Source of the DNA: SHWC01 sp050173345
GTDB lineage: Bacteria; Pseudomonadota; Alphaproteobacteria; UBA828
Assembly: GCA_050173345.1 (NCBI GenBank)
Contig: JBFXKW010000003.1
Coordinates: 124,001-188,000, forward strand
DNA length: 64,000 nt
Direction of reading: 5' to 3'
Under the pieces are notes generated by a model. It was not told the DNA's origin and made no database searches. It worked only from the letters and a program-made list of their open reading frames with translations. A program made the position numbers and the translations under genes. Below, one piece after another: positions 10,572-19,587 of the stretch; the stretch's first letter is position 1, and the number at the start of each line of letters is the position of its first letter.

Positions 10572-10674
10572 CGCGAACCGGCGGGCCGGGGTGGAGGGCG
10601 GGAAGCCCGGCGGATGCTATTCTGGGTTTCGGGCACCCCGGCTGTTGCCGAGGGTAGCTCTGGCGGAGCCTGCG

Positions 10675-11490
10675 ATGCGAAAGATGCCCGTCGTGTTCAC
10701 CTTGCTGGTTGCCGGCGGTGCGGCCCTCATGGCGGCCGGTCCGGCACGCGCCGACATCTCCAGCGACATCTTCCAGGTGCTCTGCATGCCCGAGCTCGAC
10801 GTGATCGAGGTCCGGGAACTTTGGATCCAAGGCGAGACCGCATTCAAGGCGATCGAGCGGCCGAACGAGCAGCTCAAGGAGGCCTACGGCATCTATGCCC
10901 CCAAGTGGCACGACACGAGGCAGTTGACCTGGGACGACATGCGATCCACCGACCTTCGCACCCGGTTCGAGTGCCGCTTGAGCACGGGTCTGGTCGAACT
11001 CACCCTGTTGCCGGAACCGCTTCCACCGCATGGCTGGGGCGTCGACGCGTCCATCGCCGTGACGCTCACGGTCGCGGGGCGGATGATCGTGGACGACGTG
11101 CCCTTCGCCCTCTGCGAAAACGGCGGGCCGATCACCAGCCTGCTCTACAACGCGACCATTGACCACTTGGTGTTGACCGGTCAGTTCGGCGGGAAACGGC
11201 CTGAACCGCCCTATGCGGGTCTTGCCGGGTTCACGGATATCAAGCGCCGGTTTTCCGTCGAGCCCGACGGCCTATACGCCGCCGAAGAACGTAGCGTTGG
11301 ATGGCGAGTGCGGCATGGGCCGCTACAGGCCACCGACATCGACTATATCGGCATCGACTACGACCGTGGCGAGGGGATCGAGTTGCAATCCTGCCGGCCA
11401 GAATTCGTCGGGCCGAGCATGCCGGAATCGCGCAAGCGCTGGTTTCTCGATTCACCACTACAGCAGGCGCCGAAAGCCGGCGATGGCTGA
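10675..11490 (+). CDS. Exported hypothetical protein
   Basis: 271 residues with a clear Sec signal peptide (MRKMPVVFTLLVAGG..., cleavage expected after ...GPARA near residue 25), so the mature protein is periplasmic. I do not recognise a family. The mature part has four or five cysteines spread along it (near residues 37, 100, 148 and 240), which could form disulfides in the periplasm, and a mix of strands with no membrane segment. ATG 10675 is chosen because it opens the signal peptide; the longer upstream frame overlaps rpsD and its promoter. It is convergent with the lysozyme-like gene. Confidence 0.7.
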   Translation: MRKMPVVFTLLVAGGAALMAAGPARADISSDIFQVLCMPELDVIEVRELWIQGETAFKAIERPNEQLKEAYGIYAPKWHDTRQLTWDDMRSTDLRTRFECRLSTGLVELTLLPEPLPPHGWGVDASIAVTLTVAGRMIVDDVPFALCENGGPITSLLYNATIDHLVLTGQFGGKRPEPPYAGLAGFTDIKRRFSVEPDGLYAAEERSVGWRVRHGPLQATDIDYIGIDYDRGEGIELQSCRPEFVGPSMPESRKRWFLDSPLQQAPKAGDG

Positions 11491-11496
11491 CCGGCA

Positions 11497-12177
11497 TCAA
11501 GGATTCGACGCGTCGCCCGAATGCGGGGAGAACAATTCTCGCGCCGGCTCCCACGCTTCGGAGAACATCTGACGGTAGAACAGGTTCTTGATCTCCAGGT
11601 TGCGCTCGGCCTGGACGTCCCGCTTGGACTGTTCAGCCGCTTCTGCCCAGTCGCGTGCGGCGATAGCATCCCGCAGCTCCGTATACTGGCGATTGAAGCT
11701 CGGCTGGCCCAGCGTGTAGACCATATCGAATAGCGCCTCCAGAATGACGGACGGCAATTCTTCATACAGCAATTCCGCTTCACGCAACGCCCTGCGAAGC
11801 TCTTCGCGATAGATGTCTATCTTCTTGTCCAGGATGCGGCTGACATCCAAGCTTGAGAGTTCGAGCAGTGTAATTGGCGCAAAGGCCCGTGCGCTCCAGC
11901 CTTTCCCCTTCGCCCGAACCTTGTCCCAATCGGCCTTGATCATCGCCCGGTCCGCCCTTCGGCCGCTCCGCTTGATTCGCCAGGGGTACTCATAGGCCCG
12001 ATTGATATTGGGGATCAGGAAACCGACGCCGACCGTCACCTTGCCCTTCTTGTCCAAATACATGTGGGAAACGCGGCCTTCCATTCGTTCGAGCCGGTTT
12101 CTCACGTTCGGGATGGACAACGTCCCGACCTTCGTGCCTTCCGCTTGTGCGGCATCATCTAATTCTTCGTCGGTCAC
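11497..12177 (-). CDS. GH24 (T4-type) lysozyme-like protein
   Basis: 226 residues. The segment EGRVSHMYLDKKGKVTVGVG matches the T4 lysozyme active-site pattern: Glu33, Asp42 nine residues later, and Thr48 six after that, with the spacing of E11-D20-T26 in T4 lysozyme. Later ALFDMVYTLGQPSF and a C-terminal AAEQSKRDVQAERN helix also fit the fold. The GTG start at 12177 is preferred: it has a GGAGG five bases upstream, while the longer frame (to 12240) overlaps the predicted promoter. There is no signal peptide or holin, and local GC content is lower than in the neighbours, suggesting acquisition from a phage. Confidence 0.72.
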   Translation of the reverse strand: MTDEELDDAAQAEGTKVGTLSIPNVRNRLERMEGRVSHMYLDKKGKVTVGVGFLIPNINRAYEYPWRIKRSGRRADRAMIKADWDKVRAKGKGWSARAFAPITLLELSSLDVSRILDKKIDIYREELRRALREAELLYEELPSVILEALFDMVYTLGQPSFNRQYTELRDAIAARDWAEAAEQSKRDVQAERNLEIKNLFYRQMFSEAWEPARELFSPHSGDASNP

Positions 12178-12211
12178 GGCTGCCTCCATCCCTTCATGTG
12201 AAACCGCGGCC

Positions 12212-12240
12212 ATGATAACAGGAAATATCCTACAAATCAA
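12212..12240 (-). promoter_or_regulatory. Predicted promoter of the lysozyme-like gene
   Basis: On the minus strand TTGATT (12235-12240) and TATCAT (12212-12217) are spaced by exactly 17 bases in an AT-richer patch. Transcription would begin near 12205, which rules out the longest possible reading frame of the lysozyme-like gene and supports the GTG start at 12177. Confidence 0.55.
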
Positions 12241-12279
12241 GATAGGCCACTGCCGGGCCTCGCCCCTCCACGATCGGTT

Positions 12280-13077
12280 TCAATCTTCAGCCGTGCCCCG
12301 CCGCCTCGGCCCGGGCGGGCGCTGAAGCGCCTTGACGACGCCGAAGAGGGTCTGGATCTCCTGCTGGGTCGGCAGGATGCGTTCGATCATGGCGCGCAGG
12401 TTGCGCAGCATGGTCGGGCGCATCTCGGGCGTTGGGAAAAATTCCCGGGCGTCGAGCGCGGCCTCGAGCGTGCGCAGGAAGGCCTCGACCTCCGACTTCG
12501 TCGCCGGCACCGTCGTGCCGAGCGGCAGGCGCGGCTCGCCCGCGCCGAGCGCCGCCATGCGCCACTCATAGGCGACGATCAAGACGGCCTGCGCCAGGTT
12601 GAGCGAGGCGAAGCCGGGGTTGAGCGGCACCTCGATGACGGTGTCGGCATGGCCGAGCTCGTCATTGGTGAGGCCGGTGCGCTCGGGGCCGAACAGCACC
12701 CCCGCGCGCTGCGCCGCGCCCGCGGCGGCGACCAGCTCCGCGGCCGCGTGGCGCGGGCTCGTCACCGGCTTGATCAGCTCGCGCGGCCGGGCGGTCGTGG
12801 CGTAGACCCGGTTGAGGTCGGCGACCGCCTCGGCCACGCTGCCGAACAGCCGCGCCGCGCCGATCACCGCGTCGGCGCCGGACGCCGCGTTGAGCGCCTT
12901 CGGGCTCGGCCAGCCGTCGCGCGGGCTGACCAGGCGCAGCTCGCTCAGCCCGCAATTCAGCATGGCGCGCGCGGCGGTGCCGATGTTCTCGCCGAGCTGC
13001 GGGCGCACCAGGATGATCGCCGGGCCGCCCGGCGCGGCGGCCTCGGCGCCGCCCGCCTGCCGGTCAGTCCCCGCCAT
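12280..13077 (-). CDS. trmJ: tRNA (cytidine/uridine-2'-O-)-methyltransferase TrmJ
   Basis: 265-residue SPOUT (SpoU/TrmH) methyltransferase. TrmJ methylates the ribose at position 32 in the anticodon loop of several tRNAs using SAM. Motifs visible: PQLGENIGTAARAMLNCGL (motif 1 with the conserved Asn/Arg), VLFGPERTGLTNDEL (motif 2), and PLNPGFASLNLAQAVLIVAYEW (motif 3), which form the knotted SAM site. The PLNP...SLNLAQAV version is typical of TrmJ rather than TrmL. Its start overlaps the end of cimA by 14 bases, so the two are co-transcribed with cimA first. Confidence 0.9.
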   Translation of the reverse strand: MAGTDRQAGGAEAAAPGGPAIILVRPQLGENIGTAARAMLNCGLSELRLVSPRDGWPSPKALNAASGADAVIGAARLFGSVAEAVADLNRVYATTARPRELIKPVTSPRHAAAELVAAAGAAQRAGVLFGPERTGLTNDELGHADTVIEVPLNPGFASLNLAQAVLIVAYEWRMAALGAGEPRLPLGTTVPATKSEVEAFLRTLEAALDAREFFPTPEMRPTMLRNLRAMIERILPTQQEIQTLFGVVKALQRPPGPRRRGTAED

Positions 13078-14659
13078 GCGCCGCGTCGCGGAACAGCTTG
13101 TAGGTGATGCCGTCGTGCAGCGCGTCGTAGGAGGCGCCGATCACGTTGTCGGAGACGCCGACGGTCGACCAGCTTGCGCCGCTGCCGTCCGTGCTGTCGA
13201 TCATGACGCGGATGCGCGCGCCGGTGCCGTCCTCGGAGTTCAGGATACGCACCTTGTAGTCGACCAGCCGCAAATCCGCGAGGCTCGGGAAGGCGCCGGC
13301 CAGCGCCTTCCTCAGCGCCACGTCGAGCGCGTGCACCGGGCCGACGCCCTCGGCCACCGTCATGTGCTCGGCGCCGCCGACCATGATCTTGACGGTGGCT
13401 TCCGAGAGCGTGAGCGGCTCGCCGCGCGCGCCGGTGCGCCGCTCGTCCATGACGCGGAAGCTGATCAGCCGGAAATATTCCGGCACGGCGCCGAGCGCGT
13501 GCCGGGCCAGGAGCTCGAAGCTCGCCTCCGCGCCGTCATAGCTGTAGCCCAGGAACTCGCGCGCCTTGACCAGCTCGACCAGGCGGCTGAGCGAAGGGTC
13601 GTTCGGGGCGAGCTCGATGCCGGCCTCCTTCAGCCGCGCCAGCACATTGGAGCGGCCGGCCTGCTCCGAGACCACGATGTGGCGCCGGTTGCCAACGCTC
13701 TCGGGCGCGATGTGCTCGTAGGAGCGCGCATCCTTGGCGACCGCCGAGACGTGCAGCCCGCCCTTGTGGGTGAACGCCGCGGCGCCGACATAGGGCGCGC
13801 GCGGGTTGGGCGGCCGGTTGAGCCGCTCGTCGATCAGCCGCGAGACATGGGTGAGCTGCGCGAGGCCGGCCTCGCCGACGCCCGTCTCATAGCCCATCTT
13901 GAGGACGAGCGCCGGGATGACGGAGGCGAGGTTGGCGTTGCCGCAGCGCTCGCCGAGGCCGTTGAAGGCGCCCTGCACCTGGCGCACGCCGGCGCGCACC
14001 GCGGCGAGCGAGTTGGCGACCGCGGTGTCGGTGTCGTTGTGGCAATGGATGCCGAGCTTCTCGCCAGGAATGCGCCGCGCCACCTCGGCCACGATCGCCT
14101 CGACCTCGTGCGGCAGCACGCCGCCATTGGTGTCGCAGAGCACGACCCAGCGCGCCCCGGCGTCGCGCGCGGCCTCGGCGCAGGCGAGCGCGTAGCCGGA
14201 ATTGGCGCGGTAGCCGTCGAAGAAGTGCTCGGCGTCGAACACCACCTCGTCGGCGCAGCGCGCCGCCTCGGCGACGCTCTCCGCGATCATGCGCAGGTTC
14301 TCCTCGCGCGGCACGCCGAGCGCGACATCGACATGGAAGTCCCATGTCTTGCCGACCAGGCAGACCACGCGCGCGCCCGAGCCGCGCAGCGCCGCGAGGC
14401 CGGGGTCGTTCGCCGCGCTGATGCCCGCCTTCCGCGTCATGCCGAAGGCGGCGAGCCTGGCATGGCCGAGCGCAGGCTTGGCGGCGAAGGTGGCATCGTC
14501 GGTCGCGTTCGCGCCGGGCCAGCCCGCCTCGATATAGTCGATGCCGAGGCGGTCGAGCGCAGCCGCGATGGCGAGCTTGTCCGCCGCCGTGAAATCGACG
14601 CCCTGGGTCTGCGCCCCGTCGCGCAGGGTGGAATCGTAGAGATAGACGCGCTCGGTCAT
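13064..14659 (-). CDS. cimA: (R)-citramalate synthase
   Basis: 531 residues. CimA condenses acetyl-CoA with pyruvate to (R)-citramalate, a threonine-independent entry to isoleucine. The N-terminal HMGL-like TIM barrel shows YLYDSTLRDGAQTQG near residue 5, LCDTNGG and the metal-binding GIHCHNDTDTAVANSL. The C-terminal LeuA-type allosteric domain (for example VDYKVRILNSEDGTGARIRV) is present. ATG 14659 is chosen because it begins the conserved barrel; the longer frame starts in a repeat-rich spacer. Isopropylmalate synthase and homocitrate synthase are relatives, but the TQGV motif and length favour CimA. Confidence 0.88.
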   Translation of the reverse strand: MTERVYLYDSTLRDGAQTQGVDFTAADKLAIAAALDRLGIDYIEAGWPGANATDDATFAAKPALGHARLAAFGMTRKAGISAANDPGLAALRGSGARVVCLVGKTWDFHVDVALGVPREENLRMIAESVAEAARCADEVVFDAEHFFDGYRANSGYALACAEAARDAGARWVVLCDTNGGVLPHEVEAIVAEVARRIPGEKLGIHCHNDTDTAVANSLAAVRAGVRQVQGAFNGLGERCGNANLASVIPALVLKMGYETGVGEAGLAQLTHVSRLIDERLNRPPNPRAPYVGAAAFTHKGGLHVSAVAKDARSYEHIAPESVGNRRHIVVSEQAGRSNVLARLKEAGIELAPNDPSLSRLVELVKAREFLGYSYDGAEASFELLARHALGAVPEYFRLISFRVMDERRTGARGEPLTLSEATVKIMVGGAEHMTVAEGVGPVHALDVALRKALAGAFPSLADLRLVDYKVRILNSEDGTGARIRVMIDSTDGSGASWSTVGVSDNVIGASYDALHDGITYKLFRDAAHGGD

Positions 14660-14739
14660 GGGCGAATCACATCGGCATAAGCCGCCGCGCTCACGATAGG
14701 CTCCGAACACCGATCGTATGACGGGTTCCAACCACCGAT

Positions 14740-14820
14740 CGTCATTGCCGGGCTTGACCCGGCAATCCAGGTCTTATGAGGAAGCCTGGATGCCCGGGTC
14801 AAGCCCGGGCATGACGAACG
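14740..14820. repeat. Dispersed paired palindrome, family C
   Basis: Two inverted repeats lie between cysS and cimA: TTGCCGGG...CCCGGCAA with a CTTGAC core (14740-14771) and TGCCCGGG...CCCGGGCA with a GTCAAG core (14787-14820). The two halves are also inverse copies of each other. A close relative lies at 40951-41038 and a half unit at 22384-22426. Confidence 0.78.
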
Positions 14821-14833
14821 AGGAGGCACGGCC

Positions 14834-16261
14834 TCAGCCCGCGCGGCGCCATAGGGTGCCTTTCGGGCTGTCCTCCAGCACGACCCCCTTGCTCTTCAGC
14901 TCGTCGCGGATGCGATCGGCCTCGGCGAAATCCTTGCGCTTGCGTGCGGCGTTGCGCGCCTCGATCAACCGTTCAATCGCTGCCTCTTCGGGGATCATCA
15001 CGCCGCTACCAGATATCGTTGCAGCGCCCGATCTTAGCGTGCCCACACCAGAGACGATGTTTCCTTTGAACCAAGTCTCGGAATCAATCTTGAGAAGCCC
15101 CAGCAGATCGCCGGAGGTAAGCAGGCTGCCCTTGAGCCTGGCGCGCTCGGCGGCGGAGGCTGCCTTGTTCAGGTCGCCTGCAAGACGGTGCAGCGCCTGG
15201 AGGGCGAGCGGCGTGTTGAGGTCGTCGTCGAGCGCGGCCTCGACCTCGGGGTCGACGTCTGCCGCCTCTTCCGGCGCGTCGGCCGCGTTGCGCAGCGCCG
15301 TGTAGAAGCGGTCGAGCGAGGCACGCGCCTGCTTGAGGGCGTCCTCGGTCCAGTCGATCGGCTGGCGGTAGTGCGTGCCCAGCATGAAGGCGCGGATCAC
15401 CTCTCCGGGGGCGAGCTTGAGCGCGTCCCTGATGGTGATGAAGTTGCCGAGCGACTTCGACATCTTCTCGCCGTTCACGGTGAGGAAGCCGTTGTGCACC
15501 CAGTAGCGCGCGAAGGTGGTGCCGTGGGCGCACTCGCTCTGCGCCACCTCGTTCTCGTGATGCGGAAACACGAGGTCGACGCCGCCGCCGTGAATGTCGA
15601 TGGTCTCGCCGAGATGCTTCTTGCTCATCGCCGAGCATTCGATGTGCCAGCCGGGCCGGCCGCGGCCCCACGGGCTGTCCCACCCCGGCAGGTCGGGCGG
15701 CGACGGCTTCCACAGCACGAAGTCGGCCGGGTCCTGCTTGTAGGGCGCGACCTCGACCCGCGCGCCCGCGATCATCTCGTCGCGGCTGCGGTTGGAGAGC
15801 TTGCCGTACTCCGGGTCCGAGGGCACGCCGAACAGCACATGCCCCTCGGCGACATAGGCGTGGCCGCGGTCGAGCAGCACCTGGATGAGCGCGATCATCT
15901 CGCCGATATGCTCGGTCGCACGCGGCTCGACATCGGGCGGCAGCGCGTTCAACGCCGCGATGTCCTCGTGGAAGGCCTGCGTGGTGCGCGCGGTCAGCGC
16001 CGCGATCGGCTCGTCGTTCTGCTTCGCCGCCGCGTTGATCTTGTCGTCCACATCGGTGATGTTGCGGACGTAGGTGACTTTCTCGTAGCGCCGCCTGAGC
16101 AGCCGGCAGAGCACGTCGAACACGATGACCGGCCGCGCATTGCCGATATGGGCAAGGTCGTAGACGGTCGGCCCGCAGACATACATGCCGACATGGCCCG
16201 GGTCGCGCGGAACGAAGGGCTCCTTGGCCCGCTTCAGCGTGTTGTAGAGGACGAGGCTCAC
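14834..16261 (-). CDS. cysS: Cysteinyl-tRNA synthetase
   Basis: 475-residue class I synthetase charging tRNA-Cys. Motifs: the zinc site beginning MYVCGPTVYD near residue 27, the HIGH variant HIGNARPVIVFDVL, the zinc-ligand region with CSAMSKKHLG and GGGVDLVFPHHENE, and the EKMSKSLGN loop. The GTG start at 16261 gives MSLVLYNTLKRAKEPF, the usual N terminus; the much longer upstream frame has no homology and overlaps gltX. It follows gltX on the same strand with a 37-base gap and likely forms an aminoacyl-tRNA synthetase operon with it. Confidence 0.95.
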   Translation of the reverse strand: MSLVLYNTLKRAKEPFVPRDPGHVGMYVCGPTVYDLAHIGNARPVIVFDVLCRLLRRRYEKVTYVRNITDVDDKINAAAKQNDEPIAALTARTTQAFHEDIAALNALPPDVEPRATEHIGEMIALIQVLLDRGHAYVAEGHVLFGVPSDPEYGKLSNRSRDEMIAGARVEVAPYKQDPADFVLWKPSPPDLPGWDSPWGRGRPGWHIECSAMSKKHLGETIDIHGGGVDLVFPHHENEVAQSECAHGTTFARYWVHNGFLTVNGEKMSKSLGNFITIRDALKLAPGEVIRAFMLGTHYRQPIDWTEDALKQARASLDRFYTALRNAADAPEEAADVDPEVEAALDDDLNTPLALQALHRLAGDLNKAASAAERARLKGSLLTSGDLLGLLKIDSETWFKGNIVSGVGTLRSGAATISGSGVMIPEEAAIERLIEARNAARKRKDFAEADRIRDELKSKGVVLEDSPKGTLWRRAG

Positions 16262-16298
16262 CGTCGATCTCGCTTCCGATTCAGAGAGTTGGACAGGC

Positions 16299-17645
16299 TC
16301 AGGCGGTCTCGCCGGCAAGCCGCCTGAGCGCCCGTTCGCGGCCGATGAGGGGTAGCAGATCGTGCATGGCCGGTCCATCGCCGCGGCCGGTGAGCGCGAG
16401 CCGGAGCGGGCGGAACAGCGCCTTGCCCTTGCGCCCGGTGCGTTCGGCGAGCCGCGCGGTCCAGGCCGGCCAGCTCGCCTGATCGAGTGGGCCGTCGGGC
16501 AGCGCGGCGGCGGCCTCGGCGGCGAAGCCCACATCCTCGATCACCGGCTCGACCGGGCCGCGGCAGACCCGCCACCAGTCGCGCGCCTCGTCGAACCGCG
16601 CCAAGTTGCCGCGCACCGCTGCCCAGAACGCCGCGTCCGCCTCGCCGAGGCCGAGCGCGGCAAGGCGCGGGCGGGCCGCCTCGAACGGCATGGCGTGGAG
16701 GGTGCGGGCGCTCAGGCCCTCGAGCTCGGCGGTATCGAAGCGCGCCGGCGCCTTGCCGAAGCGGGCGAGGTCGAAGCCCTCGACCAGCGCATCGAGGCTG
16801 GTCACCGGGTCGAGCGGCGCGCCGGTGCCGAGCCGCGCCAGCGCCACGTCGAGCGCGAGCGGCTCGATGCCGGCGGCGCGCAAGTTGCGCAAAGAGAGTG
16901 AGTCGAGCCGCTTCGAGAGCGGCTGGCCATCGGCGCCGAGCAGCAGCGCGAGATGGGCGAAGCGCGGCGGTGCATGGCCCAGCGCCTCGAAGAGCTGGAG
17001 CTGGGTCGCGGTGTTGGTGACGTGATCCTCGCCGCGGATCACGTGCGTGATGCCGAGCGCGGCGTCGTCCACCACCGAGGCGAGCGTGTAGAGCACCGAG
17101 CCGTCCTCCTTGATGAGGACGGGGTCGCTCTGGCTCGCCGTGTCGATCGCGGTCGGGCCGCGCACCAGGTCGTCGAAACCCACGCTGCGGCCGTCCAGCA
17201 GGAAGCGGTAATGCGGCGTCCGCCCTTCCCGTTCGAGCCTGGCGCGCTCCGCCACGCTCAACGCCAGCGCCGCGCGGTCATAGACCGGCGGCTTGTGCGC
17301 GGCGGCAAGCAGGCGGCGCTTGGTCTCGAGCTCGGCCGGCGTCTCGTAGCAGGGGTAGAGCCGGCCCGCCGCCTTCAGCCGCTCGGCCGCCGTGCGATAC
17401 TCGGCGAGCCGGGCGGACTGGCGCACCACGTCCGCGCTGCTCCAGTCGAGCCCGAGCCAGCGCAGGTCTTCCAGGATAGCGGCGAGGTATTCAGGCTTGA
17501 CCCGCGTCGCGTCGGTGTCATCGAGGCGCAGGATGAAGCGCCCAGTATGCGACCTTGCATAGAGCCAGTTGAGCAACGCGATGCGCGCATTGCCGGCATG
17601 CAGATAGCCGGTCGGGCTCGGCGCGAAGCGGACGGTGATAGTCAC
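16299..17645 (-). CDS. gltX: Glutamyl-tRNA synthetase
   Basis: 448-residue class I GluRS, attaching Glu to tRNA-Glu (and in many alphaproteobacteria also to tRNA-Gln before amidation). The N terminus reads RFAPSPTGYLHAGNARIALL, so the HIGH site is HAGN, and the KMSKS-equivalent is PLSKRLDS. The catalytic HVIRGEDHVTNTATQLQL stretch is normal. The length is at the short end of the family. Because alphaproteobacteria often carry two GluRS paralogues, this may be the second type; I cannot decide from one gene. It lies upstream of cysS. Confidence 0.92.
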   Translation of the reverse strand: MTITVRFAPSPTGYLHAGNARIALLNWLYARSHTGRFILRLDDTDATRVKPEYLAAILEDLRWLGLDWSSADVVRQSARLAEYRTAAERLKAAGRLYPCYETPAELETKRRLLAAAHKPPVYDRAALALSVAERARLEREGRTPHYRFLLDGRSVGFDDLVRGPTAIDTASQSDPVLIKEDGSVLYTLASVVDDAALGITHVIRGEDHVTNTATQLQLFEALGHAPPRFAHLALLLGADGQPLSKRLDSLSLRNLRAAGIEPLALDVALARLGTGAPLDPVTSLDALVEGFDLARFGKAPARFDTAELEGLSARTLHAMPFEAARPRLAALGLGEADAAFWAAVRGNLARFDEARDWWRVCRGPVEPVIEDVGFAAEAAAALPDGPLDQASWPAWTARLAERTGRKGKALFRPLRLALTGRGDGPAMHDLLPLIGRERALRRLAGETA

Positions 17646-17663
17646 GGGGTGGGAGGCTCGACG

Positions 17664-17905
17664 AGAGGAGTCTGGGGCCCCACCCCCACCCGGTAGGTAA
17701 GGAGCGACGGGCGCGCCCGCGGGGCAACGAGGGGAGTTTGCGGCCCCACCCCCACCCTACCCTCCCCCGTCAAGGGGGAGGGGATAAGAGATGAGGAGGA
17801 GAGGGTGAGAAGCGAGGGCGAGAATGTAGGTGACGAGATGATAGCGGCAGCGCCATTCTTCTGTCCCCTCCCCCCTTGAGGTGGAGGGCTAGGGTGAGGG
17901 GTAGG
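17664..17905. repeat. Cluster of family B G/C-run repeats
   Basis: The 283-base spacer between nadE and gltX holds no gene. It contains a direct repeat of GAG-GGAGT followed by GGCCCCACCCCCACCC (about 17664-17690 and 17729-17755) and two CCTCCCCC...GGGGGAGG hairpins (17757-17781 and 17865-17892), the second degraded. The unit resembles those at 4898, 45446 and 50480. The spacer separates two minus-strand operons and may end the nadE transcript from outside genes. Confidence 0.7.
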
Positions 17906-17928
17906 CCGCCGCACGGTATTGGCCGCCC

Positions 17929-19587
17929 TCAACCGCGGAAGCGGTTGGTGATCGGGTAGCGCCGGTCCTTGCCGAAGGAGCGGCGGGTCAGCTTGACGCC
18001 GGGCGGCGCTTGGCGGCGCTTGTATTCCGCGATGTCGAGCATGCGCCAGACGCGCGCGACCGTTTCGGGGTCGTGGCCGCGCGCCACGATCTCCTCGATC
18101 GGCGCCTCGCCCTCGATCAGCCCTTGGAGGATGTCGTCGAGCACGGCATAGGGCGGCAGCGAATCCTGGTCGGTCTGGTTCTCCCTGAGCTCGGCGGTCG
18201 GCGCCTTGGTGAAGATGTTCTCGGGGATCACGCGACCCTTGGGGCCGAGCATGCCGTCGAACCAGGCCCGGTTGCGCCAGTGGCCGAGCGCATAGACGGT
18301 CGTCTTGTAGACGTCCTTCAGCACCGAATAGCCGCCGCACATGTCGCCATAGAGCGTGGCGTAGCCGACCGACATCTCCGACTTGTTGCCGGTGGTCAGC
18401 ACCATGTCGCCGAACTTGTTGGAGAGCGCCATCAGGATGACGCCGCGCACGCGCGCCTGGATGTTCTCCTCGGTGGCGTCGGGCTTACGGCCGAGGAAAG
18501 CGGGCGCCAGCATGTCAAGAAGCGCGTTGAAGGCCGGCTCGATCGGGGTGGTGCGGCACTCCATGCCGAGCAGCGCGCAGCACTCGGCCGCATCGTCGAG
18601 CGAGGCCTGCGAGGTGAAGCGCGACGGCATGCGCACGCCGTGGACGCGCTGCGGCCCCAGCGCATCGACCGCGACCGCCGCGGAAAGCGCGGAATCGATG
18701 CCGCCCGACATGCCGATCAGAACGCCCGGAAAGCCGTTCTTGTTCACATAGTCGCGCAGGCCCAGCACCATCGCGCGGTAAACCGCCTCATTGTCCGAGA
18801 GCTCGGGCACGATCTCGCCGGGCGCGCAATCCCAGCCGCCCTGCCCGTTCCGCTGCCAGCGTGTCGGCGCCAGACGCTCGACGAAGGACGGCGCCTGGAC
18901 GCGCAGGCCCCGGTCGGCGCCGAGCACGAAGGAGGCGCCGTCGAACACCAACTCGTCCTGGCCGCCCACCTGGTTGACGTACATGAGAGGCAGGCCGGTC
19001 TCGGTGACGCGCGCGACCGCAAGCGAGAGCCTGACGTCCTTCTTGTCGATGTCGAAGGGCGAGCCGTTCAGCACGATCAGGAACTCGGCGCCCGATTCCT
19101 GCAGGCACTCGGCGACGTCGGGATACCACATGTCCTCGCAGATCATGACGCCGAGGCGCACGCCGCGGAACGGGATCGGCCCGGGCAGCGGGCCGACCGC
19201 GAAGACGCGCACCTCGTCGAACACGCCGTAATTGGGCAGCGCGTGCTTGAGACGCACACCGCCGAGCGCGCCGCCGTCGAGCAGGATCGCGGCGTTATAG
19301 AGCTTGCCGTTCTCGCGCCAGGGCGCGCCGGCGAGGAGCGCAGGGCCGCCATCCGCGGTCTCCGCGGCAAAGGCCCTGACCGCCTTCTCCGCTGCGTCCT
19401 GGAACATCGGCTTCAGCACGAGGTCTTCCGGCGGATAGCCGGTGACCGATAGCTCGCCGGTCACCACCAGGTCGGCGCCGAGCTTGGCGGCTTCCTTGCG
19501 GACCGCGCGCAGCTTCTCGATATTGCCCTTGATGTCGCCGACCACCGGGTCGATCTGGGCCATGACGATCGTGAGCGCGTCGCTCAT
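17929..19587 (-). CDS. nadE: Glutamine-dependent NAD+ synthetase
   Basis: 552 residues; the last step of NAD synthesis, amidating nicotinate adenine dinucleotide. An N-terminal nitrilase-type glutaminase domain carries the Glu/Lys/Cys triad in GELSVTGYPPED, LKHALPNYGVFDE and MICEDMWYPD. The C-terminal N-type ATP pyrophosphatase domain carries the P-loop GMSGGIDSALSA near residue 290. Length fits the bacterial two-domain form. Its ATG overlaps the stop of the nicotinate phosphoribosyltransferase-like gene by four bases, so the two are coupled in one nicotinate-to-NAD unit. Confidence 0.95.
   Translation of the reverse strand: MSDALTIVMAQIDPVVGDIKGNIEKLRAVRKEAAKLGADLVVTGELSVTGYPPEDLVLKPMFQDAAEKAVRAFAAETADGGPALLAGAPWRENGKLYNAAILLDGGALGGVRLKHALPNYGVFDEVRVFAVGPLPGPIPFRGVRLGVMICEDMWYPDVAECLQESGAEFLIVLNGSPFDIDKKDVRLSLAVARVTETGLPLMYVNQVGGQDELVFDGASFVLGADRGLRVQAPSFVERLAPTRWQRNGQGGWDCAPGEIVPELSDNEAVYRAMVLGLRDYVNKNGFPGVLIGMSGGIDSALSAAVAVDALGPQRVHGVRMPSRFTSQASLDDAAECCALLGMECRTTPIEPAFNALLDMLAPAFLGRKPDATEENIQARVRGVILMALSNKFGDMVLTTGNKSEMSVGYATLYGDMCGGYSVLKDVYKTTVYALGHWRNRAWFDGMLGPKGRVIPENIFTKAPTAELRENQTDQDSLPPYAVLDDILQGLIEGEAPIEEIVARGHDPETVARVWRMLDIAEYKRRQAPPGVKLTRRSFGKDRRYPITNRFRG

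Noticed and set aside
11497..12240. A prophage around the lysozyme-like gene
   Set aside because: Neighbours are rpsD, an exported protein, trmJ and cimA; no integrase, capsid, tail or holin gene and no attachment repeat is seen.
12812..14680. Long antisense open frames opposite cimA (622 codons), the NAD genes/DAHP synthase (19944-22256, 770 codons) and purL (2518-4287, 589 codons)
   Set aside because: All mirror true genes with clear catalytic motifs. Such frames arise in high-GC coding DNA because stop codons are rare on the opposite strand.
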